DNA from: [Phialemoniopsis] sp. UDSM-2020
Lineage: Eukaryota; Ascomycota; Sordariomycetes; Thyridiales; Thyridiaceae
Direction: 5' to 3'
NCBI GenBank assembly: GCA_018873225.1
Contig: JAEILZ010000004.1
Location: 186,001-250,000 of the forward strand
Length of the DNA: 64,000 nt
The translations under genes and the position numbers were made by a program. The notes under the pieces are model-generated. The model ran no database searches, was not told the DNA's origin, and saw only the letters and a list, made by a program, of their open reading frames with translations. Within the stretch, counting starts at the first letter, position 1; each line of letters begins with the position of its first letter. This document shows, piece after piece, positions 61,954 through 64,000 of this stretch.

Positions 61954-64000
61954 CTATGCCACCTCCTTGGTCTGCTCCTCCACATCGGCCCGCGCCGGTC
62001 GGCCCTTGACGCCCTGCAGCTTGCGCGCCACGTCGTCGGTCAAGTGCTGGTCCAGGTTGCGGATGAAAAACGCCGAGCTCGCGCTCGTCACGCCGAACGC
62101 GATACTCACCAAAAACATGGTCCGGAAGCTCATGGCGTTGGCCACCCTCGTCGCCATAAGGATCGCGTCCTTGATCGCCGGCGTCATGCCGGGCACCTTG
62201 GCCAGCGCCGCCGGCGTCCCGGCCTCGGCGGCCTTGATCGCCGCGGGCACGGCGCCGGGCGCCAGACCCGCTGCAAGGGCCGCGGGGCCGACCTGTCCGG
62301 GGATGTTGATGAGGTTGCGGTTCGCGAGGACAGTCGCATAAATCGCCGTCGCGATGGTGCCCATGGTCCCGCGGCAGCACGACTGGAAGCCCGAGGCCAG
62401 GCCGATGTCGCCCGGCGGGCAGGTAAAAGGGACGAGCACGAGGGCGAGCAGCTCGACGTAGCCGACGGAGAAGCCGGACAGGGCCATGAGGGCGATGGCG
62501 AGGGTGCCCTTGTCGACGGTGATGGCGGCCATGCTGGCGACGAAGGCGGCCATGGCGATGGCCGAGATGCGCATCTGCCAGTGGGCCTTCATGGCGCGGC
62601 CGAAGGGGCGGACGGTGAAGCCGGCGCAGATCTGGCCGAAGGCCACGGAGCCGCCGAGGGCACACTGTTTTTCGGTTTTGTAAGTACTGTGTAGACATGA
62701 CATTAGGAGTGTCGGTGGGGGAACTTACCGAGTACCAGCCAACCTGCATGACATCGGTCGTGAACAGGGCGCCGACCATCTGCGGCCACAGGACGTTCAT
62801 GCTGTTGTAAATCATAGTGGCGACGGCAGCGGTCGACGCGAGGGCCAGGAAGCTCCTGTCCTTGAGGATGGAGGTCGGGACGAGAGCGTGAATGTCCTTG
62901 AATGGCATGTACGCCTCTGGAAAGCGAGACGGTGGTCAGCCAGACGGATATACCAATATCGTGGTCGCAGGTTGAGGAGCTTGACGTACCATAAAAGAAG
63001 AAGATGATGATGGTCACAATACCACCAATCAAGAGACCAATGACAGTCGCCGAGTTCCACTCGTAGACCTTCCCGCCCCAGCTGATACCGAGGAGCAGCA
63101 TGAGCAGGCCCGAGATGAACAGCAAGACGCCGAGGTAGTCGAGGCGCTTGAGCTCGTGGCGCATCGACTTGCCCTGGTGCAGCAGACCGTAGCTGGGCGG
63201 GTGGTAGCAGAAGACAAAAAGGATTACCGACAGGCCGCAGGTGATCATGTTGAGGTAGTAGCACCACCGCCAGCCGAGGGCCGTGTACTGGACGAAGGCG
63301 CGGGCCATGACGGGGCCGAAGCAGGCAAAGGGGAAGGACATGATGAACTGCAGGGCGACGATGTAGCCTCTGTACTTGTTGGGCACCAGCTCCTGGATGA
63401 CAAAGGAGAAGGTGAGCTGGACGGCGCCGGCGATGCCTGGTAAGAGTTGTGTGTTAGTCGGTGGCTTTCTGGATGCATCACATGTGATTAAGCTTACCGA
63501 TAAAGGCCGTGCTTCCCATGAGAACGTTGACATCCTTTGCAGTGGCGCCAATGACGGCCCCGATGAAACCGAGAGTTTGTCCACCGATAAGGAACCAGCG
63601 ACGACCAAAGATGTCACCGAGGCGACCGACCAGAAGTACGACGACACCCTGGCCAAGAGTCTTGACAATGGGCACAAGGATGATGTTGGGGCTAGGACCA
63701 ATGTCTGCATTGATGATAGACAGAACGTTGACCTATTGAGCTTGGAGTCAGACATGGACTTTTTTTGAGTGCAAGTAAAGTCAATCGCCTCATCACTTAC
63801 CGGCAACACGTATCCAACATACAGACTGATATTCATCAGCGTGACACCAACCAGGGTGCCGATGAACTTGGGGCTGTAGAAATATCCCGGCGGGATGTTG
63901 CCAGTCCCGATAGCCTCCTTGGCCACGTCAAACTCGCCGTCCTCGCGCTCCCTCAGCTCCTCCGTCACCGCCGCGTGGGGGCGGGTGCTTTCGACTTGGT
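61954..64000 (-). CDS. MFS efflux pump, TRI12/siderophore-type (DHA2), 5' end outside window
   Basis: Five exons visible: 64000(partial)-63801, 63732-63498, 63436-62990, 62916-62729, 62664-61954; 592 aa seen, all junctions in frame. The frame is open to the window edge, so the start codon is missing. IPPGYFYSPKFIGTLVGVTLMNISLYVGYVLP, NADIGPSPNIILVPIVKTLG, VGRLGDIFGRRWFLIGGQ and IAGAVQLTFSFVIQELVPNKYRG are standard for the fungal Tri12-type pump family, with 14 predicted helices. The family name comes from a trichothecene exporter, but most members move siderophores or unknown compounds; nothing nearby indicates toxin synthesis. An Ala/Pro-rich loop (PAALAAGLAPGAVPAAIKAA) sits before the last helix. 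Confidence 0.88.

Noticed and set aside
61954..64000. Reading the Tri12-type pump as part of a mycotoxin cluster
   Set aside because: No terpene synthase or other trichothecene-type genes nearby; neighbours are core genes and the family is broad.

Overview
The window is nuclear DNA of a filamentous ascomycete (Pezizomycotina, probably a Sordariomycete). Genes are split by many short GT-AG introns, mostly 50-70 nt, with CTAAC/CTGAC branch-point motifs. Three Zn2Cys6 regulators, fungal-type MFS families and P450s are present, and one gene copy is destroyed by C-to-T changes in CpA context, the signature of repeat-induced point mutation (RIP). No rRNA, tRNA, CRISPR or complete transposon was recognised. 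The exon joins given were worked out by hand and checked for frame and family consensus.

Layout. (1) 1-15.4 kb is an accessory catabolic block: 5' end of a methylmalonate-semialdehyde-type dehydrogenase, ACS-family permease, RidA-type deaminase, Zn2Cys6 regulator divergent from an amidase, PhyH dioxygenase, second ACS-family permease, and a XlnR-type Zn2Cys6 regulator. (2) 15.4-20.7 kb is an AT-rich tract holding an unrecognised family of small cysteine-module proteins: two intact members, one RIP-killed copy, one short member and at least one relic. (3) 20.7-43.8 kb is a second metabolic cluster: monocarboxylate-type transporter, Zn2Cys6 regulator, two P450s, a stilbene/carotenoid-cleavage oxygenase, MFS exporter, esterase, ThDP enzyme, CocE-type hydrolase, small secreted protein and NAD-binding reductase. 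(4) 44-64 kb looks like conserved core genome, GC-rich in third positions: Tpt1-like protein, acyl-protein-thioesterase-like hydrolase, cNMP-binding/F-box/LRR protein, small secreted protein, mitochondrial Bax-inhibitor-family protein, MsrA, 2-hydroxyacid dehydrogenase and a Tri12-type efflux pump running off the end.

How they fit together. In block 3 a palindrome, TTCCGCGGAA or a near match, lies 165-265 bp upstream of the start of P450-1, the cleavage oxygenase, the MFS exporter, the esterase and the CocE hydrolase, with a weaker version ahead of P450-2. I saw this 9-10-mer nowhere else in the window. It is the kind of everted CCG-CGG site a Zn2Cys6 dimer binds, so these genes are probably one regulon, plausibly controlled by the regulator at 22.8-24.9 kb. 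The enzymes (P450s, C=C cleaving oxygenase, ThDP lyase/decarboxylase, two esterases) suit uptake and breakdown of a plant aromatic such as a stilbenoid; this is inference. In block 1 a 19-bp CCG-containing tandem repeat sits between the regulator and the amidase, and a roughly 230-290 bp promoter-like block is duplicated ahead of the dehydrogenase and ahead of the dioxygenase. The most novel item is the cysteine-module family, for which I can name no known family.
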